Shown here piece by piece: positions 10,786-23,519 of a stretch of 64,000 nucleotides of DNA. The DNA comes from Gymnothorax reevesii (lineage: Eukaryota > Chordata > Actinopteri > Anguilliformes > Muraenidae): positions 6,050,001 to 6,114,000 of the forward strand of contig CM056574.1 in NCBI GenBank assembly GCA_029721435.1, read 5' to 3'. The stretch's first letter is position 1. The number at the start of each line of letters is the position of its first letter. The notes below the pieces were generated by a model that did no database searches, had not been told where the DNA came from, and worked only from the letters and a program-made list of their open reading frames with translations. The translations under genes were made by a program, and so were the position numbers.

Positions 10786-11565
10786 GTGGGAACGCCGACA
10801 CAAACAGGAACCGATCCTAAAACAATATGTCTCCCCTCTCGCACCGGGGGAAGAGACATCATTCTCATGCAAATCCATCCTTTAGTTCTAGATTAATTTT
10901 GCTAAGTAACCAACAAACGGATAAGCAAATTAAATCACTAGCGAAAACTCGAAAATAAAAGACAAAACTGAATATTTTTGCATCCGTCCCAGGTCTCCAT
11001 CATTATTATGACGCAAGATATCAGAAAAAATGCGCTTTTGACCTTTTTGATGACCTCGGGACCCTGGCCTCCTAGAATTGATTTTCTGCTTCCTTGGACA
11101 TGTGACTTTGTATGGAATAAATTTCAAATTAATACCTCAAATTTTGGTGCAAAGAGTGAACACACAAACATGACCATCAACATTCTTGCGAAAATTAATT
11201 TTCACAAGTCAGCCAAAGAAATCACGACATCCTTGGCAAATGTAACAAACAGAAGACTACAGAAGGAAGACGGTCATAAATTAGTGAACATCCTCTGCAT
11301 TAACTCTCTTCGTAATGCGGAACTGATCTGGAAAATTCCACAACAACAGTGAATCAAACCCACCAGGTTAATCATGTTGTACAACACGCACACAAAAACA
11401 CAAACACCTCCTGCATGGCAAACACATGCAACATGAGCATATATATGCATAGACAGTCACTCAACTAAGGCCAACCTGAACGTGCACACGCACACGTGCG
11501 CTTGCGCACACACACACACACACACAAAAGACAGCTACCATACACATGAAATCAGACACACACTT
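10786..11565. other. Intergenic, unique, with a CA microsatellite
   Basis: No gene seen. A (CA)n run lies at ~11506-11526 next to CACACG-rich sequence. Confidence 0.6.
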
Positions 11566-11734
11566 GGGGGGCATTCCACAAAGCTGGCTAACTGAATAAG
11601 CCTGGCTTTTTCACGAAATAAAACCTGGAAACTATTTAAAACTGTAACATGGACTGAAATAAATACAGCTTTCCGGGTTTTACTTTGTGCAAAAGCCAGG
11701 CTTACTCAGTTCGCCAGCTTTGTGGAATACCCCC
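11566..11734. mobile_element. Fold-back element (MITE-like), 169 bp
   Basis: The left arm GGGGGGCATTCCACAAAGCT pairs with the right arm ...AGCTTTGTGGAATACCCCC. The pairing continues through AAGCCTGGCTTTT for ~45 bases and more weakly into the centre. Almost the whole element is a hairpin, and this indicates a non-autonomous DNA transposon. No target duplication is clear, so the superfamily is left open. Confidence 0.75.
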
Positions 11735-12704
11735 TGGTTTATTAGGCCAAAGGCGCTAAATCCACAGTTACCCTCTTAATCGCATAACCAGCTTTGCCGG
11801 CATCTCGTCAGCTCCCGTTCTCCCAGCGTGTACAGTTGGTTACAGTATCTCACGGGAAATTATACAAAACCATAAGGGTCCCATTGAGGGCCGCGCCGTT
11901 TAAACCAGGGAGAGCTCTGATTTGTTCCACAGGCACTGTATCGCGGGACAATTAACCCATTCACTCGTTACACCCGCCCTCACCCTCGCCCGGTCTGCTT
12001 ATCCCTTGGGAGGGTAGGCAGATTTACACCCCTATAAAGACCGACTCAAAGTGTCTCCGTTTGGCTTGCCTCCGTACAGCAGGAAGCAGTAAAGAGGCCG
12101 CGCAAAGTATTGGCTTTCGTGTCCACATATCGGTATTTACGGATCCCGCGAACAGAAAAACGTGCCGCCAATGTGATCGCGGGGCGACGGCCTCTGCAAT
12201 CGTCGTGACAGACAGCGTTTCGCTAGTTTTCCCAATGCAGCCCAGGATAAACAAACCCACTCCTCTTCCTGGTGCTTCGCAGCCCACGCTGTGAATGCGC
12301 GGATTCATTCAGGCGAGTGATGAGAGGGATGCGTGTTTCACACAGGAATCAAGATGTTCTGTTCGCCCCTCTTATTGCTGCTGCTCGAAAAACGGCAACG
12401 CAGGGATGCAGAAAAATGACAAAACAGGGTTTCAGAGAAATGAGAGCACCGGGTTTCAGATATCTTAATATCATTTCAAGCACCCCTACACCCCCAAGAA
12501 AATCATTCCTCCCTCGTCGATCAGATGTTGTGAGATAAATTCAAATCTGAAAGATTAAAAAAAAAAAAAAAAAAAAAAAGATTATAGCATAAGGGTTATC
12601 CTCTCATGAAGAAAGAGACACCTTGCATTCTGGATATTATATCAGCATAAACCATTCATTTGTTTATCATGTCATCATACACTAAATCACGGATATGAAA
12701 AAAG
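11735..12704. other. Intergenic, moderately CpG-rich; poly(A) run
   Basis: Positions 11940-12400 are CpG-rich and have short overlapping frames on both strands without family resemblance. A run of 23 A lies at 12557-12579. Confidence 0.55.
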
Positions 12705-14205
12705 CACTGCTACTTTAGAGTCAGGATGAATGGACTTTTATTGTTATATGTGGTAATGCCAGGATCGTACCATGGAAAGCCAATGAGAAGTTCCATTGTC
12801 CCACACAATAAAAAAGCTGATTTTGACTGTTAAAGACTGCTGATAGCACTCACTGCGGTTCTGCTAACTCAGACATTGGTGTTGGGGCTGCCAAACCACA
12901 AATCCCAACACTAAAACCTGTTTTCTCTGTCTGAGGCTGCAGCAGGAGCTGATTCATTGTGCTGGGTTTAGTTCCAGAATGGTCCTGCTCAGATTTTGTG
13001 AGAGTGATTGATGCACTTAGGCAACTAAATGTGTCTGAGTTTTGTCAGTAAATGTGTCTCCTCCGTCTGTCAATAAATGTGTTTCTGATACTGTCTGTAA
13101 ATAGTCCTGCCAGTTAGTGAATCTGCCAGCAAATGTCTCTGAGTCTGCCAGGGAATATTACTCAGTCATTCAATAAATGTCTGTCAGTCTTTCAGCGCAT
13201 GTGTACTGGAGTCAGTCAGTAAATATTCCTGTCAGGCAGTCGGGAAATATTTTTATGCCTCAGCGAATGGGTCTCTAAACCTGTCAGTTAATGAGTTTGT
13301 GAGTCTGTTAGTAAATTCTTATATGAACCTGTCAGCAAATGTTTCTTGAAGCTTGTCAGTAAGTGTCTGTTAGTTTGTTCATAAATGTGATTGTGATTCT
13401 GTCAGTCTATGTTTTAGTGAGACTGATGGTTTACATCTCCTAGCCAATCAGTAACCGTGTCTCTCAGTCTGCCAGTAAATGTGTTAGTTGGTCTGTCAGT
13501 AAATGTGTCTATGAAATTTTTTGTATACTTTTCTGTGAACTTGTTAGTCAAGGTGATTTGAGTTTGCCCTCATGTATTTCAGTGAGTCTGTCGGTACATG
13601 TGTCTGTGAGTCTGATAGTAATAAATTCAGTCTGTCCAGGAAATGTTTACAAGAATCTGTCAGAAAATATCTTAAATTAATTTTGTCAGTAAATATTTTC
13701 TTTAAGACCATCAGTAAAATCACCTGTGAGCCAGTCAGTAAATCTGTCTCCGATTCTTTCAGTATCCATAATCTTTCAGTGTCCATAATCTTATAAATGC
13801 ACCTGTGAGCTTGTCTTGAACTCTTTCTGCAAATCTGCAAGTAAAAGTTTCTGAGTTTGTAAGTGTATATGTGCCCATCAGTAAATGTTTCTTTGAATCG
13901 GTCAGTAAATATATTTGGAAGTTTGTTGGTTTTCTGTAAGCCTGTCAGTAAATGTTTGTGAGTCTGTCAGCAGATGTGTTAGTTTGTCGATGAAATATTA
14001 TGAGATGACAGTAAATGTTAATGTGAGCCTATCAGCAAGTATTCCTGTAAGCCTGTCAATACACATACATTGTGAGTTTGGTAAGCAAATTTGTCCATGT
14101 ATCTGTCACTAGATATGTCTGCGAGCTTGTCAGAAAACTGTAATATCAGTCTGTGGATAAATATTTTGATTAGCCTGTCAGTAAATGCATATGAAAAATT
14201 ACAGC
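12705..14205. repeat. Tandem segmental duplication, copy A (~1.5 kb)
   Basis: Copy A begins with ~260 bp of non-repetitive sequence (12728-12990) sharing long blocks with copy B: CCAATGAGAAGTTCCATTGT at 12780 versus 14276, 'ctgctaac.cagacat', and GGCTGCCAAACCACAAATCC. The offset is 1495-1496 bp throughout. The rest of the unit is a degenerate minisatellite. Confidence 0.85.
13010..14190. repeat. Degenerate ~28-bp minisatellite (copy A)
   Basis: About forty diverged units of the form GTCTGTCAGTAAATGTGTCT with spacer. Unit spacing ranges from about 26 to 32 bp. Frames through it are Ser/Val-rich artefacts. Confidence 0.9.
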
Positions 14206-15590
14206 CACTTTTGTACCCGGCTGAATGGACTGTAACTGTTACACTTGATAACGCTGAGGTTATGAACTTAGCAAGCCAATGAGAAGTTCCATTGTCCCGA
14301 CAGTAAATAAGCTGATTTTAACTGGGAAAAGCTGCTGATACAGCTCACTGCGGCTCTGCTAACACAGACATCTATGTTGTGGCTGCCAAACCACAAATCC
14401 CACAATAAACCCTGTTTGATGTCTGGGAGCTCAGCAGTAGCTGATTCAGTGCACAGGGCTTTGTCCCAGGATTTGTGCTTTAGCTTCTCCAGGACTCATC
14501 ATCCATTTATACTGCAAAATGTGTCTTGTAGGTAAACGTGTCTCTGAATCCGTCAGTAAATTTGTCTCCAAAGTCTGTCAGTAAATTTGTATCTGAGACT
14601 GAGAGTTAAATACTCCATGCAGTCCATAAGTAAATGCTTCCATGAATCAGCTGGTAAATTCCTTTAAGTCTGTCATTCAGTAATTATGTCAGTATAGTTC
14701 AAGTAAGCCCATGAGTGAATGATTTTTTGCCTGTCACTAAATGGGTCTGTGAGACTGTTAGAAAATGAGTTTGCGAGACTGTCAGTAAATGTTTCTAAGA
14801 GTCTGTCTGTAGATGTTTCCGTGAGCTTGTCAGTAAATGTCTCCCAGCCTTTCAATAACGGTTGGTCAGTCTGTCAGCATATGCGTTGGTTAGTCTCTCA
14901 GTAAATGTGTCTGTGGATGTTTTAGTTCATTTTTCTAAGAGCTTGTCAGTCAATGTGTTTTATTGTTTGTTCATATATGTCAGTAAATATGTCACTAAAT
15001 GTATCTGAGCCTGTTGGTAATATTTACTGTCTTTTGGGTAAATGTTTCATTTAATCTGTTGCAAAATATTTTCCAGGACATTGGTCCGTAAATATTTCAG
15101 TCGGTCAGCAAATGTGTCTAGAAGCCTGTCAGTAAAAGCACCTATGAGTCTGTCAGTAAATCTGTCTCTAAACCTGTCAGTAACTATGGCTGAGTATTGT
15201 AAGTAAATGTTTCCTTCAGTCTGTCAATAAATACACCTGCAAGTCTGTCAAGAAATCTATCTGTGAATATTTTAGAGTCTGAAAACGTCTATGTGTGTCT
15301 GTCCGGAAATGTTTCCCTGAGTCTGTCGATAAATGCATTTTGAAGTCTGGTATATATTTCTATGAGCACTCCAGTAAATGTGTTGATGAGTCTGTCAGCA
15401 AATGTATTAGTCTGTCGATGACATTTTTTTGAGACTTGTCAGTAAATATTAATGTGAACTGCCTGTCTGTAAATTTTACTGTCGGTCTGTCAATAAATAA
15501 TGTGTTTTGTTTAGACTCTCAGTAAATGCATCTGTGAGTATGTCAGTAAATGAAGGAAACTGTCATTAAATGTGTCAGTGATCAGTTGCT
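14206..15590. repeat. Tandem segmental duplication, copy B (~1.4 kb)
   Basis: The non-repetitive head at 14223-14470 matches 12728-12990 of copy A, and the minisatellite follows. Divergence between the heads, with small indels, indicates an old event. Confidence 0.85.
14520..15585. repeat. Degenerate ~28-bp minisatellite (copy B)
   Basis: Same GTCTGTCAGTAAAT-type units as copy A, about 37 copies, strongly diverged. Confidence 0.9.
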
Positions 15591-17494
15591 TACGTATGAC
15601 ACCAGTGAGCGACTTCAGTTGCTAAAGGAATGATCAAAGCCAGTGCTTAAGTGACCGTGCTGTAGCCCACTGGGCTGCTGTTAGCGGTTGCTGCTGCTAG
15701 CAGCTGTAATGGGGGATCAGGTAAAGCTTCACTAATTCCATGGACGGCTCATGTGGAGGTAATCTGTGTGTGTGTGTGTGTGTGTCTGTAGGCAGACCGA
15801 TAGGCACTTTCAAAGAGTCCTGCCAGCGCTCGCGAGTGAAAGTTTACGTTTTCCTCCAGGCTTCAGGTTCGGAAAATGCGTCCGTCGACCATGATGATTC
15901 TAATGAAGACATGGAGTGACTGGGTGGCATCACACCCTGCTTAGACGAGGGCCTGTAATATAAGGGTGGTAGGAGTCCATGCTCATTGATATAAATGACC
16001 CTGCAGCCATTCACCTAACATATATATGACTAATTTGGAGAAACTTTCCTCTCTTCCAATAAGATTAATAGCAGGCAGCCGGTACGCTATTCCTATTGTG
16101 TTCTGACCTCTGATTGAAACTTAATGCTCTGGCATAAGCAGAATATTCAGTCATCTGCATTTGTGCTCGTTATTTAAGGATAATGTTTCACTAAAATATA
16201 TTTTTGTTGGCTCTGGGCCAGATACACTTTTGATTGTGGCCAAAATTTTAGCCTAAATCCAGCAAGTGATGATTATATCCTGTAGAAATGCATATTCTCC
16301 TGATTAGTAACTCACAGACTTTAACTCAGCTGCACACTGAAAAGTGGATGGGCCGAGAAATTGGACTAATGGTAACATCACACAGTTAGGAAATCTGAAA
16401 TGGGACCGACTCATGTAAATGTAAGATGAATTTATCACTAGTCAACAAATAGTTCAATTACACATCAAAAATTACTAAACAACGAATAGCTAACAAGCAC
16501 AAAAATAATGTATTATTTAATGACCATTCATAATCAAAAAATTAACAGATACTACTTATATGTTGTCAGCCATGACTAATGTGTGTGTTTGAAAGTGTGT
16601 GCAGGCGTTTATGTATGTGTGTGGTTTTCAGGGCAATGCCAGCTTGGCTTTAATCGCTAGCTTGCTAGCATCCCAGTGGGAGGTCTGGCATTAGGCCTGG
16701 TGTTTTGGCTGTAATGTGTGCAGTGTCAGGAAGAGCCTGTCCGTGCGCGGCTAGCGTTAATAGCTGCAGAAAGCTCTCGCAGGCATTTAAACCGCAGCTC
16801 GCCACTTTGGCAGATCGCAGCAGCTGAGTATCATTTTTGCCTGAGCGCACAGAATTTCCCACACATATATTCGCTGGCAGAAAATGAGCGCATTGAGCCC
16901 CTGCTCTTACCACACAGGAGGAACGTGAATTAGCATATGCTAATGCAAAGAGTAACTTACGGACTCACGGGCTACACACGTGACCCGCGAGCGCGTGTTA
17001 CCGCTGATAACTCCGGCACGGCTCTTCACGTGCGTGCACAAGCCCTGCTGTTTGAACTCGCCCTTGATAACCGCCGCAATTAGCTCTCAAACTGCAAACG
17101 TGTTGTTATAACAACAAATCTGCTCTCGCGCTAGCGCCGGAAAACACAATACAACCTATAACAAGAACTTAATTAAATCCAGCGAACTAATAACATTCAA
17201 TGTTTTGTCTGAGTGATAATGCGAAATTCCAATTGTTTAGAAAAATGCATCTTGTTACTGTGACGGGCAAAATCCTTTAGATTGACAACTATAATTTTGC
17301 AGCGAGTGAAACAGGCTCCCATTTCATATTGTATTGATGGTGTCGCTGAAATATGGGTTAACTGGAGGCATAAACTGAGGTACATGACTGGGAGGTGGAT
17401 TATAAAGTACTCGTTTCACTGTAAACCAAAGCGCATCCTGTTGGCACCGTTAGTAGCCCAGTTACTGGTGTGAATACAGTCTGGGCCTTTCTGT
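15591..17494. other. Intergenic, unique sequence
   Basis: No gene or known transposon. A (TG)n run lies at 15765-15785. Positions 16000-16160 and 16660-17060 are unique, with homeodomain-type motifs (TTAATAGC, CTAATTTG). Confidence 0.55.
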
Positions 17495-17716
17495 ATACCA
17501 AGCTTTCCTGCTCTACCCAGTCCAAAGACATGCAAGAAGGCTAATTGGAGACTCTAAATTGCTCATATCTATTTGTGTGTGTGTGTGTGTGTGTGCGTGC
17601 GCGCGTTTGAACCTTGCGATAGATTTGCGAACGACCCTGTGCGAATGACCCTGTCTTTCGCCCATTGTAAGCTAGGATAGGGTCCAGGTCCCCCTCTGCT
17701 CTGGACAGGAATAATC
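17495..17716 (+). mobile_element. Fish LINE/SINE 3'-tail repeat fragment
   Basis: The motifs AGTCCAAAGACATGCAAGAA, GGCTAATTGGAGACTCTAAA, a (TG)n spacer (17574-17595) and GGATAGGGTCCAGGTCCCCC appear in the order typical of a very common fish dispersed repeat. The terminal GATGG tail is missing. Related copies lie at 37840-38115 and, by its tail only, at 49839-49945 on the minus strand. Confidence 0.7.
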
Positions 17717-20107
17717 CGGTGAGGTAACGCACAGACACCACAGCAGCTGTCTCGATAAAACTTTTATTAGCCATTCGTGTGAAGGAGTCAACCCATGTCA
17801 TCAAACCCATGCTACCCAACCCGTTATCAACCATGGGCTGTGTGTGGACGGGCTCAGTGTGCGCCACAGTGTCACTGACAGAGCAGATGGAAACATCATG
17901 AGACTGAATTTATGCTCCGGTCAATAGCAACCAAATTATTATTAATTGTGGCATGTACAGCAATGCACTACCAAAAACACAACATTTATTAAAGGGCGTA
18001 CTTCAGGTCCATAATTAATCTTCCCTGATGAGCAGTAAGAGTTAGTTAATCCCTAAATTAAATTGAAGGCCAATTTACACATGCTTACCGAATATTTTAC
18101 AGTTTGCTGAATACCTGAGACATGCCTCTGTTGATCTATTCAGGTGCATCTTTTAAAGGAACGTATTTGTATTTAAATAAACTTGGTACAACCGTTGCAC
18201 TTTAACCTGTGTGGGCTTCATATTTTCCCACTGAAAGATACACAGATGTTCAAATAGAATAAATTATATCAACTGGCACCGAATGAAACCATTATAAATG
18301 GGTAATAAATAATACATGATAAACATTTAAATATTTATGCACTCGTATATGATGTGGTTGCTAAGTCAGTTGAATCCACAAGAAAGAGAGAAATATCTTG
18401 TGTTTATAATACTTGTAATGATTTGTTAAAATGCCCTGTGGGCACATAGTGTAGATGCATTTGCGGCCTCGGGTTGAGGTCAGTAATGGCTGTGTCTCTC
18501 TCGAGGCTTCAGCTGACTCTGTAAGCTTTTCTCTGTAGGCAAACATCATCAAACATTTACCGGAAAAAAAAAAGACTTTCGCCGTCTCAGCAATCATGTT
18601 TTCTGAGACTATGCTTATAAAAGGGGACCCGGAGTTTAAAAATAACCTTTACATTCTGAGGTACATTCGAGACACTTCGGCCATTTCCATTCGCAAATAA
18701 CCTTGGCTGTAATGTGCGCCATTGTGGGCAACTTTCACGATCACGTGACCTTCTTAGAAGGGAAGGGATATCGGAAAAGGGGCATCATTTTCTTTTCTTT
18801 AGATACTAGCGTAAATACTCTTCTGGAGGGGCTCATAAATATTATTCACATTTTCCCTCCATTTGGGTTCTCTGTAATGAATAATACAATAGATTTTCTT
18901 CATTATTTGCACTGTGACGTGACAAATTACAGCAACAGCCTAACATGACCACCAAAGTGGCAATATCTATACACAATACGGCGCTTGTTACATGTGAGGG
19001 CTATTATTCCTTAACTGACATGGCAGAGGTTTTCGGAATGACTGTGATTGTGGTTGGAAGTTTAAGCCTGCGCTTTGACCAGTCAGTCATTCACTTTACC
19101 TGAACTGTTTCCCTCCTAATTCTGTCCCCTCCTCGCTCAACCCACTGAAGAGCGGTAGAAAAGGAGAGACACATTTTCACTCTTGAAAACAAAAAATATA
19201 TTAATCATACATATTTTTTCCTCGTTTAGACATAAAGCCATATTCAGACAATAAATTTCCCAGTAAGACTGAACAGATCTTGGTAATCAAGAGACATAAA
19301 TTTCAGGGTTTAGCGCTGTGCTGGGAATATCGATCTTGTGAACGAGAGGAAATTTTCTACAGGATAGAAAAAACACAAAATTTTTGCAGAGCTTCAAACA
19401 CTTATCGGGCAGAGTTCCTTAATCGTACGCGATACATTATTTTCACGGTGCTCCTATGTTGCAATTTTAGTCTCTCTACCCACCAGCTCGCAATAACGAA
19501 GAGTAATGTGAGCGAAACTGGTGCTCGCAGTTCTGAGGCGGCCGTCTGGGCCGGGACCTGGGGTTTTTCAGCTCCTCATTAGCGCTCGCTTACTAGCTGC
19601 GGCAAAATCGCAATAAATCCGCCGCATTTTCAGTTTCGCCTCTAAAGTGCGTAACTGAGCACAGTTTAGCTACAATTAAAGTCAGTAAATGTGGATATAG
19701 TGTTCTGACCTGACTCAGTAACTGTCAATTTGTTCTGCACCAGTTTCAGAACATTATCACAGCCAAAAAAAAAATTTCCCAGTGTGCTCTCCTGGATATA
19801 CGTTTGGCTAACTTTGTGGAAAAAATAAATAAACACTGTATTTAAGCACGAAATGAGAATGAAGTGCTTGTTGTCTTCGGCTTTTTGGGTTTTTACCTGT
19901 GCATCTAAAGTTCCAGAGGTAAAAAACAGACTTTGTCAATAACCAATGCTGACTGGTGAATGGGACGCTTGTCCGGACTTGGGTCAGTTGGCAGTGCCAA
20001 GGCCTACGCTAGACTGCTATTTTGTGTATGTGGCTGAAACGATGGTCAACCAAAACGCACGTCACCCATCTCAACATGAAAAACACTGTGCTGTTTCATC
20101 CTGATAT
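17717..20107. other. Intergenic, AT-rich unique sequence
   Basis: No gene seen. Positions 18780-18930 are AT-rich with a SOX-type ACAATAG and several ATTA motifs, and may be conserved non-coding sequence. Confidence 0.55.
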
Positions 20108-20792
20108 TCTTAAGGTACTTTAACATGGTGCGATTGTTCCGTACCGTGCCACAGTACAATTGTCCCCCCTATCCTTTCCCCCCGCTGGTCAGTAATATCG
20201 TATCATACCTGGGTGCAGCTGCTTTAGTCAAAATTTCGATACAGTAGGTAGCAGTACGCACCTACGTGCTTTTCAGATCGGGAAATACTCTATACTGAAA
20301 GAGTCCATGGAAATTTATCTTTTGCATCACTTGAGCTGCCAGACTCTCCCACTGTGCTCCGCACTTTTAAGATATTACAGCAGCATTTTCTTAAGTTGTC
20401 ACGGCACTGTTCTATTGCTCTGGAATAACCACTGAAATGTAAATACTCGCAAATTATTCCATAAATCTCTGTGTTTCTGTGTGTAGTATCCAGTTGTGTT
20501 TGCATGTTTTCATCCTCCCAAGCTTTTAATTTCTTTTTTGACCAGAGTGATCTTTTTGCCGTCATATTTGTTTAAACAAATGATTCGAAGAGTTAAGACA
20601 TCACGTAACAGTCCGCTTACAGTTGCTTTCACATTTGGTTCCAGTGCGGATGAACCGCGCCCGAGACCACCTCTTCCAGACTTACCCAGCCTGATTACGG
20701 CACGCTTGCGTTCACACTCACCACATGAACTGGACTTTGGGGTCAAGTGTTCTCAGATCCGTGCCCAAGTCCCTAGTGTGAAGCCCCCAGAC
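20108..20792 (-). mobile_element. Truncated Harbinger-like DNA transposon
   Basis: A Myb/SANT-type open frame is flanked by subterminal sequences of the kind seen in fish Harbinger elements. The left one has GTGCGATTGTTCCGTACCGT near 20130; the right one has GCGTTCACACTCACC and GACTTTGGGGTCAAGTGT near 20708-20750. Outer ends near 20108 and 20792 are only weakly inverted, so limits are approximate. The DDE nuclease gene is absent. Confidence 0.55.
20290..20565 (-). pseudogene. Myb/SANT-like DNA-binding domain ORF of a transposon
   Basis: A 91-codon frame on the minus strand reads TAKRSLWSKKKLKAWEDENM near its start and later YSRAIEQCRDNLRK. This is the tryptophan-rich helix plus 'QCR.KL..L' signature of Myb/SANT-like proteins carried by Harbinger elements and domesticated in ZSCAN29-type genes. 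The expected continuation (a third helix with KxxxW and a linker) is lost after about residue 65, so it is a decayed fragment. The start codon is the upstream ATG of the frame. It is unlikely to be expressed. Confidence 0.6.
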
Positions 20793-21435
20793 TGTTCTTG
20801 CGTTTCAGAGTTTCAAAACCATCTATGGTTCTTAAACAAGACAGAGCCGTTTTCAGAGACATGCGCACCAGTCTGTGCTGTTTTTATGCTGGTCTGCACA
20901 GGATTAGACAGCCATGGAAAGTCACTAATTACTGTGCGGCTGCTGTACACTGACACTTTTCACACATAAGATTAATGTTTCCCCTAATAAACAAATCCCT
21001 CCTTGTTCCAGTGTACTGTTGGCTGCATCTTAGCAGTGTCCGCCAGGACATTTTACTAATTATTAAAAACAAACAAACAAACAAAAAAAAAATTAGCCTC
21101 AAAAGGAAAGGCACACGTGTGTACGCATAAAAAGTGAATTTTTGGTTGATTTTTAGGGGGAAAAATCAAGGAAAATTTGAAGGCTTTTTCCCCACTGCTT
21201 TTACTAACAGATCAGTTTCCACATTTGCCTGATATAAACGTGCGCACCCAGTGCCTACATCCCGTTTGGATTTTAGCTCACGAAGCGCTACTCTTTCTCA
21301 AAACACAAAAAATAAGATCTGGTTTGATTGGGACACGGCAACTGCTTTAGCATATTTCTGCAGGGTGTTTAGTATATGTTTGATTGAGTGTGTGCAAGTG
21401 TGTGTGTGTGAGAGAGAGAGACAGAGATTCTGCAG
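20793..21435. other. Intergenic, nothing recognised
   Basis: Unique sequence with an AAAC/A-rich run at 21065-21092 and a GA-run at 21410-21425. Confidence 0.6.
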
Positions 21436-21560
21436 CATGTGATTCATTGCACTACATTATGTTGACAGATGCTGTTATCCAAAGCGATGCACAATAATTG
21501 CATGAAGCAGGTCACTGGAGAGGCGACAGACCCCTGAACAGATAAGGTTCAGCTCTTATA
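21436..21560 (-). mobile_element. Non-autonomous fish retroelement tail (minus orientation)
   Basis: GACAGATGCTGTTATCCAAA followed by GCGATGCACAATAATTGC matches the widespread fish 'CAGACGCTTTTATCCAAAGCGACTTACA' motif. An oppositely oriented copy lies at 26350-26457. Family name not assigned. Confidence 0.6.
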
Positions 21561-21599
21561 ACAGATCAGTCATGAAGATTAAGATCAGACCAGACAGTA

Positions 21600-21947
21600 A
21601 CTATCAGCCAAGTGTGTGTGTATATGTGAGAGAGCAAGTGTGTGTGGTTGTGTCAGAGAGTGTGTCTGAGGGCGAGAGAGAGTGTGTTCATATGTGTGTG
21701 AGAGAGAGTGTGTGTGAGAGAGTGTGTGAGTTTGTGTGTGTGAGAGAGTGAGTGAGTGTGAGAGCAAGAGAGGGTGAGTGTGTCTGTATGTGGGAGAGTG
21801 TGCGTGTGTGTGTGAGAGAGAGAGTGTGTACATATGAGAGTGTGTGTGTGCATGTGTGCATGTGTGCGAGAAAGAGAGAGTAAGCGTGTGTGTATGTGTG
21901 TGTTTGTATGTGTGAGAGTGTGTGTGTGTGTGTGTGTGTGTGGGGCA
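21600..21947. repeat. Compound (GT)n/(GA)n microsatellite
   Basis: About 340 bp of interleaved GTGTGT and GAGAGA runs. Long His/Thr/Ser-rich frames in either direction are repeat artefacts. Confidence 0.95.
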
Positions 21948-22663
21948 CAGGATGTTATAAAAGCTGACAGTCACTGCTCCCTCGCTGTCCCCTGGGTCGT
22001 GTGTCACTGCTTAGTAAACTGTTCTTTGTGTCGTCTGTGTTCCCTCCATGTCACAGACATTAGTAGCCGAGCCTCGAGGCCTGTAATCCCTCCTGCAGCG
22101 GCTCTGGGAGTGAGCTGCAGCACCGGAACAATCTGGCCTCAACCACAAGCACAGGAAAAGACCCCGGCCACCTGAGGGCCATCACGGCCCGCCCCACACA
22201 CTCTTTAACACGACTCCACAGTCCCTCTACACAACTCACTGCAGCAACACCGTCAAAGGAGCAGCGAACACACAGTGGTGCCACAGAAAACATGGCTTTC
22301 GTGATAAAGTGGAAGAAAGTATATAAACAATTACACAAAGTAACCTCTCTGTTTCTTTCTCTCTCTCTCTCTCCACCGTTTATTGCCCCTGCGTTACCCC
22401 CCTTTTGTTCCGCCGACACAAAGGCCCCACACAGGATGGCAGTTTATCGAAGAAACTGCGGTTTGTTGACTTACAGGCAGCAGGCGGGGCCCTTTGAACG
22501 GACTGCTTTGTGCTGCCAGACCGGCCCGGGGTCCTTAACGGTGCCTCCATGGCAGATTTTCCCAAGCGGCTGTGCCATCGTTACTCGCCCGGCCGGGTCC
22601 CGAGTCCAGGACCTCAGCAGGTGCACAAGCGAAGCGGGGCGCTCAATCGCACCTTTGTGTTCC

Positions 22664-22698
<35 letters not shown>

Positions 22699-23519
22699 GA
22701 AACCTGGATGTGAAACTGTAACGGTTCTTACTTTCTGGGGGGCCTGGAGTTATATATTTTGAGAAAAAAGGAAGCTGAGGGGGCTTTTCAAAGGGTGCGG
22801 GATTTATTCGTGGAATCACTCGGTTCTGATCACACCGGGCGGCAATCTCTTGAGCCCAACCTGAGATCGGAACAAGGGGGGCCAGCTGTCTTTCATCATC
22901 AGGACAGAAAACATCCCATAATCAGAACCCACCCCTGCCGAGACGCTGGCTCCCCTTCATTTAGCGGCGAAACCCTGTCGTCCTGACCTTACAAGAAATG
23001 AGCTCGAAAAACAACTGGGTTGGGTTATTCCCTGTGCTTTCAGATGCCGTTAAATGACATCATTCACAGTCGCATCATTTACACCGGTCCAGTCCCACAG
23101 GCAAGCCCCCCCCCGTCCTACAACCGCCCCACTGCGCCGTGATACTGACAATGGCAGACTGAGGCGAGCCAAGTCCAGCGAGTTTTACGCAGAAAAATAA
23201 AACCAGTCTGTACCCGGGGTGGGGTTCCTCCGGGGGGGGGTCAGCGAGACAGCAGGGAAATCAATGTCTCCCTTTCAATTCCAAAATCAAAGCCGTTAGA
23301 CCCCCCCCCCCCCCCACCCCATATCAGTTCAAAGCTCTCTACATCTGGACCCAGAAACAGCGATGGCTGCGAGACGCCCATCACCATCTCCTCCGAGCCT
23401 CACAAAAACTAATGAACGAGTCCCGCATTTCAAACAGACCCTGCTGTCTGTGTTTAACGGTGCTTTACCGCATCCCCCAGTCACAGCATCGCACTAAAAA
23501 GCCTCATCAATGGCCGGAA
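21948..23519. other. Intergenic, GC-richer, CT and C/G homopolymer tracts
   Basis: (CT)n runs lie at ~22353-22374 and 22667-22694, a G-run near 23229-23238 and a C-run near 23301-23316. Frames around 22292-22713 resemble no known protein. Confidence 0.55.

Noticed and set aside
22292..22713. 135-codon frame with low-complexity ends
   Set aside because: It runs between two CT microsatellites and its middle matches no family I know.
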